Below, piece by piece: positions 8,869 to 16,625 of a stretch of 64,000 bases of DNA; position 1 is the stretch's first letter, and each line of letters begins with the position of its first letter. The position numbers and the translations under genes are program-made. The notes beneath the pieces were generated by a model. The model worked only from the letters and a program-made list of their open reading frames with translations, was not told the origin of the DNA and ran no database searches. The stretch covers positions 62,001 through 126,000 of the forward strand of contig NZ_OBQC01000010.1 of the NCBI RefSeq assembly GCF_900220965.1, in the 5' to 3' direction. This stretch comes from Ureibacillus acetophenoni (GTDB taxonomy: Bacteria > Bacillota > Bacilli > Bacillales_A > Planococcaceae).

Positions 8869-9267
8869 CTACGAGTTACCAAATTCTATTTTCTTAACCG
8901 CCGGCACATCCGCCGGCGCAAAATTCAATCCTGTTATTTCTTTGCGCGACACCCATCTCGTATCAGCATGCTCCACCGCAACAGGTTGTCCCTCAATTAA
9001 TTTCGCTTTATACGTCTCTAGTCTCACAATCACATTTTCATATTCATAAATTGTATCTTCTACTTTATCTCCAACTTCAATGGAGCAGTTGAATTCTTCA
9101 CGGATCTCACGAGCTAGTGCTTGTTCCGGTGTTTCACCAGCCTCAATCTTTCCACCAGGAAACTCCCAATATCCTGCCAATGACATTTCCAGCCCCCTTA
9201 ATGCGCAGAAAATTTCATTGTTTTCATTTTCAATAATTGCTCCGACTACGTGGACTGTTTTTTTCAT
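8869..9267 (-). CDS. NUDIX hydrolase, MutT/8-oxo-dGTP diphosphatase-like
   Basis: 132 residues, the usual length of MutT-like enzymes. The NUDIX box is complete: GKIEAGETPEQALAREIREEF, with the essential Arg-Glu-x-x-Glu-Glu. WEFPGG precedes it, as in MutT proteins that clean oxidised dGTP or dCTP from the nucleotide pool. It ends at a shared terminator with the convergent peptidase gene and appears monocistronic. The exact nucleotide substrate cannot be read from the sequence. Confidence 0.88.
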   Translation of the reverse strand: MKKTVHVVGAIIENENNEIFCALRGLEMSLAGYWEFPGGKIEAGETPEQALAREIREEFNCSIEVGDKVEDTIYEYENVIVRLETYKAKLIEGQPVAVEHADTRWVSRKEITGLNFAPADVPAVKKIEFGNS

Positions 9268-9507
9268 TCTTTATTTCACCTTTACTTTCAATTGATGAGT
9301 ATATTTTAACCTAGTTTAACATTGAACTCATCTTTCATATTGAGCGTGTTTTTTTGAAGATACTAAACATTGTTCAATTAGGATTAGTGCATTCTTTCCA
9401 ATTCGATGTACGAACGAGCAATGTTCTACTTAACTTAGGGTGAACTTTATCTAGGAAATATGTCACAATTGAGTAGTACTATTGTTTTAGTGAAAGGAAG
9501 AAAGAAA

Positions 9508-10287
9508 ATGAAAAAACGAACATTGATGCTTTTATTTGCAGGGCTATTGATTTTATCAGCCTGTTCAGATAAAGAAGTCAGCGAAAGCACAATCACTAAT
9601 GAGACAACTCAAGAAGAAACTGAACAATCGGCACCTGAAGAGCTCTATAGAATATGGGCGAATGATCAATATACTGAGAAATATGTGTTCGAGTATGATG
9701 GAACGGTGTTTCACACGAGATTTGATGATGAGAAACGTGGCACATTTGAAATAAAAGGTGATAAGTTGGTTATGAATTTCCTAAATACGGGTGAACATGT
9801 AACGCCATTTAAAATTGAGGATGATGGATACACGTTAAAAATCAATGACATGGATGGTTCCCAGAGTGAATTTACATATATTGGGGATGTAGATAAACCG
9901 ATAACTGCCGCTGATGTTGATGTAGAAGCATTAAAGGAATTCCTCGATGAATTAGCTTCAGCCAACGAAGCAGAAAAGATGTACGAAATGATCTATTTTG
10001 AAAATGACTCGTCTGTTAAAAAAGAGGATTTTATTGATGATTGGGAAAGCAGTGTAGGAAGAACGAAGATAATAAAAAGTGAACTTGAGTTCATTGAAAT
10101 ACCAGTAGAAGAGCCTAAAAAGCGAAATGGCTTAGAATTCTTCCCGGTATTAGTTCATCTTATTGAAGAGTACGAGATGGATGGTGAAATCCATAAAAAT
10201 GACGGGAAAGCGAAGTTATATATTACCGAATATGACAATGAATATGGATTTAAATTAGATGAGCGTTCGTTTGGTGGGAAACTTTAA
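9508..10287 (+). CDS. Lipoprotein of unknown function
   Basis: 259 residues. The start at 9508 follows GAAAGGAAG and gives a classic lipoprotein signal: MKKR, a hydrophobic core (TLMLLFAGLLIL) and the lipobox LSAC, with Cys19 as the likely acylated residue. An acidic linker follows. The middle part (YRIWANDQYTEKYVFEYDG onward) is beta-rich and looks like the small lipocalin-like domains of Bacillus lipoproteins. It is anchored outside the membrane. Monocistronic; function unknown. Confidence 0.75.
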   Translation: MKKRTLMLLFAGLLILSACSDKEVSESTITNETTQEETEQSAPEELYRIWANDQYTEKYVFEYDGTVFHTRFDDEKRGTFEIKGDKLVMNFLNTGEHVTPFKIEDDGYTLKINDMDGSQSEFTYIGDVDKPITAADVDVEALKEFLDELASANEAEKMYEMIYFENDSSVKKEDFIDDWESSVGRTKIIKSELEFIEIPVEEPKKRNGLEFFPVLVHLIEEYEMDGEIHKNDGKAKLYITEYDNEYGFKLDERSFGGKL

Positions 10288-10311
10288 TATTTAAAATGAA
10301 TTACTGAAATT

Positions 10312-10352
10312 ACGAAAGCATTGATCCCAAAAGGAATCAATGCTTTCTTGTT
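10312..10352 (+). terminator. Terminator after the lipoprotein gene
   Basis: GAAAGCATTGAT and ATCAATGCTTTC form a perfect 12-bp stem with a 10-nt loop, followed by TTGTTT. Confidence 0.8.
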
Positions 10353-10382
10353 TATTCGCCGGCATAGCGCGGATTCACTCCA

Positions 10383-10667
10383 CTAATCTTCCTCATCATC
10401 CCTAAAATCATCCGTGTCAACCGTAATCAGCACTAAGCTAGCGCCTTCAGGTATATGGATTTCCTTAGCGGGACTCGGTGGGTTAAAAGGAATATTGTCA
10501 TCTTCGTTTGACTTCAACATTACGCCAAGAGTATCCTCAGCCATTGTGATGGCTTCATGTAATGTGTCGCCATCTGTAATTACATTTTCTAAGTCCGGAA
10601 AGTCTACATTAAAGGTTTGATCTTCCTCGCACCAATCAATAATGGAATAATATTTGTATATTGCCAT
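10383..10667 (-). CDS. HicB-family antitoxin-like protein (orphan)
   Basis: 94 residues. The N-terminal part (YYSIIDWCEEDQTFNVDFPDLEN, then ITDGDTLHEAITMAEDTLG) is the partial RNase H-like fold of HicB antitoxins, which normally neutralise the HicA mRNA interferase. No HicA-like ORF of about 60 codons is found on either side, and the C-terminal DNA-binding helix is replaced by an acidic tail (DTDDFRDDEED). It is therefore an orphan HicB-like protein whose role is unknown. Confidence 0.75.
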   Translation of the reverse strand: MAIYKYYSIIDWCEEDQTFNVDFPDLENVITDGDTLHEAITMAEDTLGVMLKSNEDDNIPFNPPSPAKEIHIPEGASLVLITVDTDDFRDDEED

Positions 10668-10787
10668 AGTTCATCGTCTCCTTGTACGTAAACATTATAA
10701 CCAATGTTTTTGGATTCAATAATTGGAGCGACGACTTGGGCTGTATTTTTATAAAAAGAGCTTAATATGCGACTGTTATTTTCGCAT

Positions 10788-10823
10788 TAAAAAGAAAACC
10801 CCACCCCAAAAATAGGGGAGGTT
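10788..10823 (-). terminator. Terminator after the VOC/ArsR unit
   Basis: AACC-CC and CCCC segments pair with GGGG and GGTT (10797-10823). Read on the minus strand the stem is followed by TTTTCTTTTT, 20 nt past the VOC stop codon. Confidence 0.65.
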
Positions 10824-10843
10824 GACTAAATTTTATCGAATTA

Positions 10844-11227
10844 TTACTGCTGAATTAATTGAATAAGGTTGCCGCACGTATCGTCGAAGATGGCGATAGT
10901 AACTGGCCCCATCTTAGTTGGTTTCATCGTAAACGTTACACCGCGATCTGTTAGTTGCTCGTATTCTTTTTGAATATCTTCAACCCCAAACATCGTTACT
11001 GGGATTCCATCGGCAAATAACTTCTTTTGGTATTCTTTTGCAGCTGGATGTTCGTCTGGTTCCAGTAAAAGTTCGGTACCTTCCGGATTGTTTGGTGAAA
11101 CAAGAGTAATCCATCTGTATTTCCCTGAAGGAACGTCATGCTTTTTTACAAAGCCTAATGTGTTTGTATAAAAATCTAATGCTTTATCTTGATCTTGAAC
11201 AAATATACTTGTAACAATAATATTCAT
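10844..11227 (-). CDS. VOC-family (glyoxalase/bleomycin-resistance fold) protein
   Basis: 127 residues made of two babbb modules: SIFVQDQDKALDFYTNTLGF opens the first and GVEDIQKEYEQLTDRGVTF the second, ending in FDDTCGNLIQLIQ. This is the vicinal-oxygen-chelate fold of glyoxalase I-like and metal-dependent dioxygenase-like proteins. Metal ligands would be His/Glu residues of the strands, but the substrate cannot be told. It lies 79 bp downstream of an ArsR-type regulator on the same strand and is probably its target. Confidence 0.85.
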   Translation of the reverse strand: MNIIVTSIFVQDQDKALDFYTNTLGFVKKHDVPSGKYRWITLVSPNNPEGTELLLEPDEHPAAKEYQKKLFADGIPVTMFGVEDIQKEYEQLTDRGVTFTMKPTKMGPVTIAIFDDTCGNLIQLIQQ

Positions 11228-11306
11228 ATTGTTTTGCCTCCTTTAATTGTTGCTACGGATGATTTTCTCCAAGAAGTAGAAATCATAATTTCTATTACTG
11301 TAAAAA

Positions 11307-11585
11307 CTAATCTACCCATCCTTTCAATAAATCTTTAAGTGGTTCGTTATTGAATAGTAGTACTCGATATTTTCCTTTTCGTTCCGAATTGATAAGGCCT
11401 GCTTCTTCCAATAGGGAAATATGTTTAGCAATCCCTTGCCGAGAAATGGAAATGTTGTGCTTCATTATCAGACGGGCCGAAAGTTCATATAAACTCTGTT
11501 CATTCGTTTCTGATAATTCGTCTAATATAAGACGTCTAGTCGAGTCAGCTAGAGCCTTAAATATAATGTCTTTGTCCCAATTCAT
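11307..11585 (-). CDS. ArsR/SmtB-type transcriptional repressor
   Basis: 92 residues. I choose the ATG at 11585 (MNWDKDIIFKALADSTRR), the usual family start; the frame also permits a start at 11603. The winged helix-turn-helix covers LADSTRRLILDEL through SISRQGIAKHISLLEEAGL and the wing ERKGKYRVLLF. No metal-binding Cys motif is present, as in the SdpR/YczG subgroup. There is no ribosome binding site: the -10 box lies 7 nt upstream of the ATG, predicting a leaderless mRNA. It probably represses itself and the VOC gene. Confidence 0.85.
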   Translation of the reverse strand: MNWDKDIIFKALADSTRRLILDELSETNEQSLYELSARLIMKHNISISRQGIAKHISLLEEAGLINSERKGKYRVLLFNNEPLKDLLKGWVD

Positions 11586-11592
11586 AGTTATG

Positions 11593-11651
11593 ATTATACG
11601 CAACTACTTGGTTGCTCGTCAATTATATGCAACTTTTTAGTTGCTCGTCAA
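11593..11651 (-). promoter_or_regulatory. Two tandem promoters with embedded ArsR-type operators
   Basis: On the minus strand the sequence TTGACG-N18-TATAAT occurs twice, exactly 29 bp apart (-35 boxes 11646-11651 and 11617-11622; -10 boxes 11622-11627 and 11593-11598), overlapping by one base. Each 18-bp spacer is itself an inverted repeat (GCAACT...AGTTGC), the expected place for ArsR-type repressor binding. The proximal promoter would start transcription at about the A of the ATG. Confidence 0.75.
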
Positions 11652-11723
11652 GGGTAAATAATCAAACGTTCTGCCCCAGGTTACCCAGGTAGAGAACGTT
11701 GAATTCAAATCCGAATTAAAAAT

Positions 11724-11750
11724 AACCCGTCCTAAGTTCCGGACGAGGTT
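11724..11750. terminator. Hairpin upstream of the ArsR gene
   Basis: AACC-GTCC pairs with GGAC-GGTT around an 8-nt loop. It could end transcription coming from the 12-13 kb minus-strand operon before the ArsR promoter. The T-run is poor, so this is a weak call. Confidence 0.35.
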
Positions 11751-11780
11751 TCATTCGATGTTGTATGCGGGGGAGGGGAC

Positions 11781-11970
11781 AATAAGGGTAGAAATTACGC
11801 TTATTTAATAAAAAGTCCCAAAAATGACCGATATAAGGGTAGAAATTCCCCTTATTAACTAGAAAAACGAGAAAAAGAGCAGAATTTTTTAGCATAAGGG
11901 TAAAATTTCCCCTTATTTACCCCGAAACGAGCACTCATTGATACCTTAAGGGTAAAAATTCCGCTTATTT
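11781..11970. repeat. Four-copy palindromic repeat (AATAAG...CTTATT)
   Basis: Four copies of a roughly 25-bp imperfect palindrome, AATAAGGGTAGAAATT followed by (A/C)C(G/C)CTTATT, begin near 11781, 11831, 11893 and 11945. The 25-35 bp between copies is not conserved. The block fills the gap between the ArsR promoter and a minus-strand operon. It resembles a small version of the larger arrays elsewhere in the window, with less regular spacing (50, 62 and 52 bp). Confidence 0.75.
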
Positions 11971-12003
11971 TCCATCCATGAACTTTCATCAGGCGCATAA
12001 ATT

Positions 12004-12034
12004 TAAACCCCGACCGAATTTCCGGGCGGGGACC
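12004..12034 (-). terminator. Terminator after the DUF2089 operon
   Basis: CCCCG and CCG segments pair with CGG and CGGGG. On the minus strand the stem is followed by TTTAAATTT. It lies 12 nt beyond the stop of the last gene of the operon. Confidence 0.6.
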
Positions 12035-12045
12035 TCATACATACA

Positions 12046-12333
12046 TTATAATTTAATCTTTACTTCCGACCCGTCCTTCGCTCGAACATCCACTAGCACT
12101 AGCCCCTTATGCTTCTTCAATTCCTTCGCGAAAGGCTTTAATGCTTTTTTGTCTATTTGTGGGAAGGTAAAGGGAACGTCTTGTTTTTTTCTTTCGGCAT
12201 TTTCATGAATCAATTTATTAATTCTCCGCTGAAATCGCTTTGAAGACAGAATGGAAATCGCAATGTTAAAAAACGCGTATGGAATTGGGATGGATAGCCG
12301 AACTTTATTTGACCTAACTTTTACTCGCATCAT
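12046..12333 (-). CDS. Small basic protein, third gene of the DUF2089 operon
   Basis: 95 residues, strongly basic, with one amphipathic or hydrophobic stretch (IPIPYAFFNIAISIL, about residues 15-30) and a lysine-rich middle (KKALKPFAKELKKHKG). The end (LVLVDVRAKDGSEVKIKL) resembles the C-terminus of the preceding gene product (QIVDVKSANGDTVAVFIE), suggesting a related fold. It starts 12 nt after the previous stop, so it is translationally coupled. Function unknown. Confidence 0.65.
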   Translation of the reverse strand: MMRVKVRSNKVRLSIPIPYAFFNIAISILSSKRFQRRINKLIHENAERKKQDVPFTFPQIDKKALKPFAKELKKHKGLVLVDVRAKDGSEVKIKL

Positions 12334-12345
12334 AGGCCGTACCCG

Positions 12346-12732
12346 CTATTCAATGAAGACTGCAACGGTATCTCCGTTTGCCGATTTCACATCAACAATT
12401 TGTCCATCTAATTCGTTTTCAATTGCTTCGATAATGATCCCGATGTCTAGGTCTTTTACGTATTTTTCTGATTGAGGAATTGTCGATGCGATGCTGTAGC
12501 CAGCCATTAAAGCGACTTTTACAAGCTTGATAGGTAAATTCACTGTGACGTTATCATTTTGGGCAGATACTACACGAACTTTTAATGTCTTATCTAAATA
12601 TTTAGCAGGTTTAACAATTGTATTACTAGTAGCTTCTTTCTCTTGTAACACTTGAATCAATTCCGCTCCCTGGTTGGCATCAATTTTGCCTTCTTGAACC
12701 ATCGATAACACTTTTGTAATCTCATCTTTCAT
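12346..12732 (-). CDS. SHOCT-like domain protein, second gene of the DUF2089 operon
   Basis: 128 residues. Residues 1-30 (ITKVLSMVQEGKIDANQGAELIQVLQ) form the short helical SHOCT-like domain typical of proteins encoded beside DUF2089 regulators. After a linker comes a beta-rich part (TLKVRVVSAQNDNVTVNLPIKLVKVAL and GQIVDVKSANGDTVAVFIE). The helical motif recurs at the C-terminus of the first gene product (KIVTMLENGEITAEEAIKLL), so the two proteins may contact each other. Such operons are linked to envelope-stress functions in bacilli, but the role here is inferred. Confidence 0.7.
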   Translation of the reverse strand: MKDEITKVLSMVQEGKIDANQGAELIQVLQEKEATSNTIVKPAKYLDKTLKVRVVSAQNDNVTVNLPIKLVKVALMAGYSIASTIPQSEKYVKDLDIGIIIEAIENELDGQIVDVKSANGDTVAVFIE

Positions 12733-12743
12733 GAACTTTCCTC

Positions 12744-13109
12744 CTATTCATCTTTTAAAAGTTTAATGGCTTCCTCTGCTGTGATTTCGCCATTTTCCAA
12801 CATCGTGACAATCTTTTTCTCATCAACTTCATTTTTCTTTTTTTGCTCATAACCAAGTGCTGAAATGATGTTATTGAGCTTTCCTCGAACTGTTGGGTAA
12901 GAAATCCCCAGTTCCTTTTCAACTTCTTTAATACTACCTCTACTAGCTAAAAACACTTCCACAAAATGTAGTTGATCTTTTGATAGAGAAGCAAGCTTTG
13001 ATAGCTCAAACTCATTTTCAATCGTCGTATGACAATGGGTACACTGCAATTTTGTAATTTTTAACGTTTCGCTACAGACAGGACAGGTTGTGATTACTTG
13101 ATAGGCCAT
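12744..13109 (-). CDS. DUF2089-family zinc-ribbon/HTH regulator
   Basis: 121 residues. The ATG at 13109 has AAAGGAA 9 nt upstream, so I prefer it to the TTG two codons earlier. The N-terminus is a zinc ribbon (CPVC...CTHC), the middle a helix-turn-helix (SRGSIKEVEKELGISYPTVRGKLNNIISALG), and the C-terminus a SHOCT-like helix pair. This order defines DUF2089. It is the first gene of a three-gene operon, and the AT-rich palindrome upstream (TAAAAATTAA...TTAATTTTA, around 13171-13194) is a candidate autoregulatory site. Confidence 0.85.
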   Translation of the reverse strand: MAYQVITTCPVCSETLKITKLQCTHCHTTIENEFELSKLASLSKDQLHFVEVFLASRGSIKEVEKELGISYPTVRGKLNNIISALGYEQKKKNEVDEKKIVTMLENGEITAEEAIKLLKDE

Positions 13110-13460
13110 AATCAAATTCCTTTCTTTAAGTTAATTTGATTATACAACAGAATATTCAGAAAATAAAGTCTAAAAATTAATTATTTTAATTTTAGGTTTA
13201 ATAAAATTAATTCCTGAATTAAGATTATTAATTAATGAATAATTGATTGTGCAAAAGAAAGGAGCAGTACATTGAATTCTTCATAATTGTCGTAATTTGC
13301 ATTATGTGAGGAGTTAGGAATAACCTTCTTCGTAAAAACTGTCTTTTCAGCCCAACTCTCACAGTACTTTTTTATTTAACCTGTATTTTCATGCTCACTA
13401 AGTTAAATTGCACCTCATCCTCAATTTTCAAAAACTCACCGTATACCGCACTCGCTGCTT
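13110..13460. other. Intergenic region upstream of the DUF2089 operon
   Basis: About 110 bp of very AT-rich DNA (13135-13245) holds the DUF2089 promoter and a 24-bp palindrome at 13171-13194. The rest has no convincing start. From 13460 down to about 13369 the minus strand reads LKAASAVYGEFLKIEDEV in another frame, which may be decayed 3' sequence of the adjacent hydrolase pseudogene. Confidence 0.4.
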
Positions 13461-14004
13461 TCAACATGCCTTGTTACCTAAACGTATTAATGATTCGTAC
13501 ATACTATTCCTTGCTTCTTCGGTTACAGTAATCGCTTTTGCGCACGTTTTGCAGTAATAACTATACGGGTAAAACTTTGCAATTGTGGCGAAGTGTTTAA
13601 TCCAGAAAAGTTCCGATTTTTTATTTCCGAAGGGGGTAGTGCCAATTCCTATAAAACCAATGACCGTATCTGCATGGTCAGAAATAAAGGATTGGGCAAT
13701 GTAACCACCTGCGGATTGTCCCACTAAAACGATTTTCAATGTGTTCCTGTTCGAGAATGGCTAGCAGTTCTTTATTTACATTGGCGAAGGAGAAATCTTG
13801 AAAAGATCTGTATTTTCTATGAAGGGGATAGTCCCAAGTGATTAACTTAAAGTGAGCAGATAGGTACTCCACTTGTTTATCAAAAAGGGTATGGTCTGCG
13901 GTGAGTCCGTGGCAAAATACAATGGCCATTTTTTGAGGGGAAGTCAGCGTGTTTGTCCAGTAATAAACCGTGCCTCTAGGAGATTTTATTTGCTTTTCGA
14001 TCAT
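13461..14004 (-). pseudogene. Frameshifted alpha/beta hydrolase
   Basis: Two overlapping frames together encode an alpha/beta hydrolase. The first (13678-14004) gives the N-terminus with the oxyanion-hole motif FCHGLTADHTLFD and runs to EQEHIEN. The second (from 13739) continues with KIVLVGQSAGGYIAQSF, which holds the nucleophile-elbow GQSAGG. The frame changes in the A-run of ATTGAAAATC, equal to +1 or -2. The product also stops after about 200 residues, before the usual catalytic Asp and His, so the gene is broken in two ways. A sequencing error could explain the frameshift but not the early end. Confidence 0.8.
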
Positions 14005-14073
14005 TTAATTTCCTCCAATAATCAAATTGCGCAAACCTAGGATGACAAAGGTTTGCGCGTATTGAGGTATTTA

Positions 14074-15024
14074 TTAAACGACACCATCTACTATCTTCTT
14101 CAACAACCCAAATTCCTTTTCCTGCTTAATAATCAATTCTTGCGCTTCTTCCAGTGTAATCAGTTCAAATCGAACTTTCGCAAAAGGCTGAAGTTGAGCT
14201 AGTTTTGGTAAATCAACTGAAATAACTTGCGCGATTTTTGGATATCCACCGGTCGTTTGACGGTCGGCCATTAGAATAATCGGGTGACCACCTGAAGGAA
14301 CTTGCATGGTTCCGAATGTCACGGCTTCAGATAATAGCTCGAATTTTTCTTCCAAAGTAAGAGGTTGTTCTCCCTCCAAACGATATCCCATGCGGTCGGC
14401 GTCCTTGGTCACGGTAAATGTTGTATTTTCAAGGGCCGCCTTACTTTCATCTGTAAATCGTTCGTACTCGGTTCCTTTCAACACACGAATGATAGCATCT
14501 TGGGAAGTCGAGATCCAATCTTTTGGATGAATCGCCCAATTATTATTTTGAGGTGGGGCTGACACCAAAATTGGAAGAACATCTCCTTTCTGAAGAGGGC
14601 GCCCTTTATAGCCACCAATCCCTGCACGTATATAAGTGCTGTAACTGCCTAACGTCTTTTCAACCTGAATACCGCCTTTAATGTGTAAGTATCCACGCGC
14701 TCCGCTCACACAAGATTGTAATTTCAATATACTTCCAGCTTCAGCGAATACTGGTTTCCACATAGCGCACGCTTCACCGTTTAGTAGGGGATGAAAGTCA
14801 GCTCCAGTTAAGCAAAAAACAGTATCACAATTAAACCGCACAGTAGGCCCAACTAAAGTAAATTCAATCGCTGCAGAAGGATGTTGTTGCAACAGAATTT
14901 CTCCAAGACGGTAGGACGTGGCATCCATTGCACCACTTACAATGACGCCATATTGTTGAGAACCTTTTCTTCCTATATCTTGAATGGTTGTTAATAAGCC
15001 GGGCTTCAAAATAGTCATTGTCAT
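14074..15024 (-). CDS. pxpC: 5-oxoprolinase subunit C (KipA-type carboxyltransferase-like)
   Basis: 316 residues, the normal length. The start region (LKPGLLTTIQDIGRKGSQQYGVIVSGAMD) and the end (LMADRQTTGGYPKIAQV) are signatures of the allophanate-hydrolase-2/KipA family. With PxpA and PxpB it hydrolyses 5-oxoproline (pyroglutamate) to glutamate using ATP. It overlaps pxpB by 4 bp (ATGA) on the same strand. In B. subtilis the equivalent KipI/KipA pair was also linked to sporulation kinase control. Here pxpA is encoded divergently just upstream. Confidence 0.92.
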   Translation of the reverse strand: MTMTILKPGLLTTIQDIGRKGSQQYGVIVSGAMDATSYRLGEILLQQHPSAAIEFTLVGPTVRFNCDTVFCLTGADFHPLLNGEACAMWKPVFAEAGSILKLQSCVSGARGYLHIKGGIQVEKTLGSYSTYIRAGIGGYKGRPLQKGDVLPILVSAPPQNNNWAIHPKDWISTSQDAIIRVLKGTEYERFTDESKAALENTTFTVTKDADRMGYRLEGEQPLTLEEKFELLSEAVTFGTMQVPSGGHPIILMADRQTTGGYPKIAQVISVDLPKLAQLQPFAKVRFELITLEEAQELIIKQEKEFGLLKKIVDGVV

Positions 15025-15734
15025 TTTGTTTCACCTGCCAAATTCTTATATTCCTCTTCAGAGATCGCAACAAAACGGATACGATCACCTGCTCGAAACA
15101 GTGTTGGGGGATTTTGGTCTGGTAGGAATAACTTTAACGGAGTTCGTCCAATAATTTGCCAGCCGCCAGGTGTTTCAAACGGATAAATCCCCGTTTGCTT
15201 TCCAGCAATGCCAACAGAACCAGCCGGTATTTTTAATCGAGGTGTTTCCTTCCGCGGAGTAGCAATCTTTTCATCCATGCCTCCCATAAAAGCAAATCCC
15301 GGTGCAAACCCAAGCATGTAAATAAGGCATTCATTTTTTGTATGTATATCAATAACTTCCTGCTCTGATAAGTTATTATATGTAGCAACTTCAGTTAAAT
15401 CAGGTCCATAAATACCGCCGTAACATACAGGTATTTCAATGATTCTATTAGTTTCATTTACTTCTATTTCTTCTTTTTGCAATAAAATTTTAATATAATT
15501 TACAACCTTCTCATAAGGTGAAGAACCCTCAAACTTCCATTGATTCACCTGATAAACATCGTAGTAAATACATATATTCGTATAACTTGGAACTGCTTCT
15601 ATATAACCCGTAAAGCCGTGATCCTCAAGTATTTTCAAAAACTTCTTTATAGATAAATGAATTTCTTCCGATATGCCTTCGCCGAAAGTTACTAAAATAG
15701 CACTATCTCCAAGAGGTTTAAAGTGTATTGACAT
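15021..15734 (-). CDS. pxpB: 5-oxoprolinase subunit B (KipI-type)
   Basis: 237 residues. Family motifs are GDSAILVTFGEGIS at the N-terminus, CYGGIYGPDL, the loop GFAPGFAFMGG, and PRKETPRLKIPAGSVGIAG followed by GGWQIIGRTPL. It is the second subunit of the ATP-dependent 5-oxoprolinase and shares a 4-bp overlap with pxpC. The gene is transcribed away from pxpA, and the 120-bp AT-rich gap between them must carry both promoters. Confidence 0.92.
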   Translation of the reverse strand: MSIHFKPLGDSAILVTFGEGISEEIHLSIKKFLKILEDHGFTGYIEAVPSYTNICIYYDVYQVNQWKFEGSSPYEKVVNYIKILLQKEEIEVNETNRIIEIPVCYGGIYGPDLTEVATYNNLSEQEVIDIHTKNECLIYMLGFAPGFAFMGGMDEKIATPRKETPRLKIPAGSVGIAGKQTGIYPFETPGGWQIIGRTPLKLFLPDQNPPTLFRAGDRIRFVAISEEEYKNLAGETK

Positions 15735-15853
15735 GGATAGCCCTCCGAGTTGTTTTAATATTCTAAATATATCCTATCATATTATTTTTTTGTGTTAATA
15801 TACATTTAATTAAATAGATTTTGGGCGTTATTTACTTTTAGGAGGTTAATAAA

Positions 15854-16612
15854 ATGGTTCGTGTAGATTTAAATTGTGATATCGGTGAAAGCTTTGGAAG
15901 ATATACGCTTGCCAATCAAGAAGAGATTTTAGGTCATGTGACTTCAGCAAATATTGCATGTGGTTTTCATGCAGGGGATCCATCTGTGATGCGTGAAACG
16001 GTGAAGATTGCGATAAAAAATAATGTGAAAATTGGTGCACATCCAGGGCTTCCAGATTTAGTAGGGTTTGGACGTAGAGAAATGGCAATCACACCTCAAG
16101 AAGCTTATGACATGGTTGTTTATCAAATTGGTGCTCTTCAGGCTTTTCTAACAATCGAAGGAGTAAAGATGCAACACGTAAAGCCCCATGGTGCTCTTTA
16201 TAATATGGCTGCAAAAGATGCAAAAATCGCAGAAGCCATTGCTCAAGCGGTATATGATGTTTCGCAAGACCTTATTTTATTTGGCCTAGCATCTAGCGAG
16301 TTAACAAAGGCTGGAGAAAAAATCGGCCTTCAAACTGCCCATGAAGTATTTGCGGATCGAACATATCAAGAGGATGGTTCATTAACATCTCGTAAACAAT
16401 CAAATGCTCTTATTACGAGCCAGGAGGAAGCTGCCAATCAAGTGATTCGTATGGTGACTGATGGGAAAGTGAGAACGGTACAAGGAACAGATGTCACGTT
16501 ACGTGCAGATTCTATTTGCATTCATGGAGACGGTGAACATGCTGTAGACTTTGCAAAATATATAAAAAGGGAGTTACAAAGTAAGGGGATAGAAGTACAA
16601 GCATTTAAATAG
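15854..16612 (+). CDS. pxpA: 5-oxoprolinase subunit A (LamB/YcsF family)
   Basis: 252 residues, preceded by TTTAGGAGG. Hallmarks of the LamB/YcsF TIM-barrel family are [12 protein letters not shown] at the N-terminus, [11 protein letters not shown] and [16 protein letters not shown], containing likely metal-binding or catalytic Asp and His residues. It pairs with the divergent pxpB and pxpC. The transporter gene ycsG follows after 13 bp in one operon, suggesting uptake and use of pyroglutamate or a related compound. Confidence 0.93.
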   Translation: MVRVDLNCDIGESFGRYTLANQEEILGHVTSANIACGFHAGDPSVMRETVKIAIKNNVKIGAHPGLPDLVGFGRREMAITPQEAYDMVVYQIGALQAFLTIEGVKMQHVKPHGALYNMAAKDAKIAEAIAQAVYDVSQDLILFGLASSELTKAGEKIGLQTAHEVFADRTYQEDGSLTSRKQSNALITSQEEAANQVIRMVTDGKVRTVQGTDVTLRADSICIHGDGEHAVDFAKYIKRELQSKGIEVQAFK

Positions 16613-16625
16613 AAAGGGGAAATGA

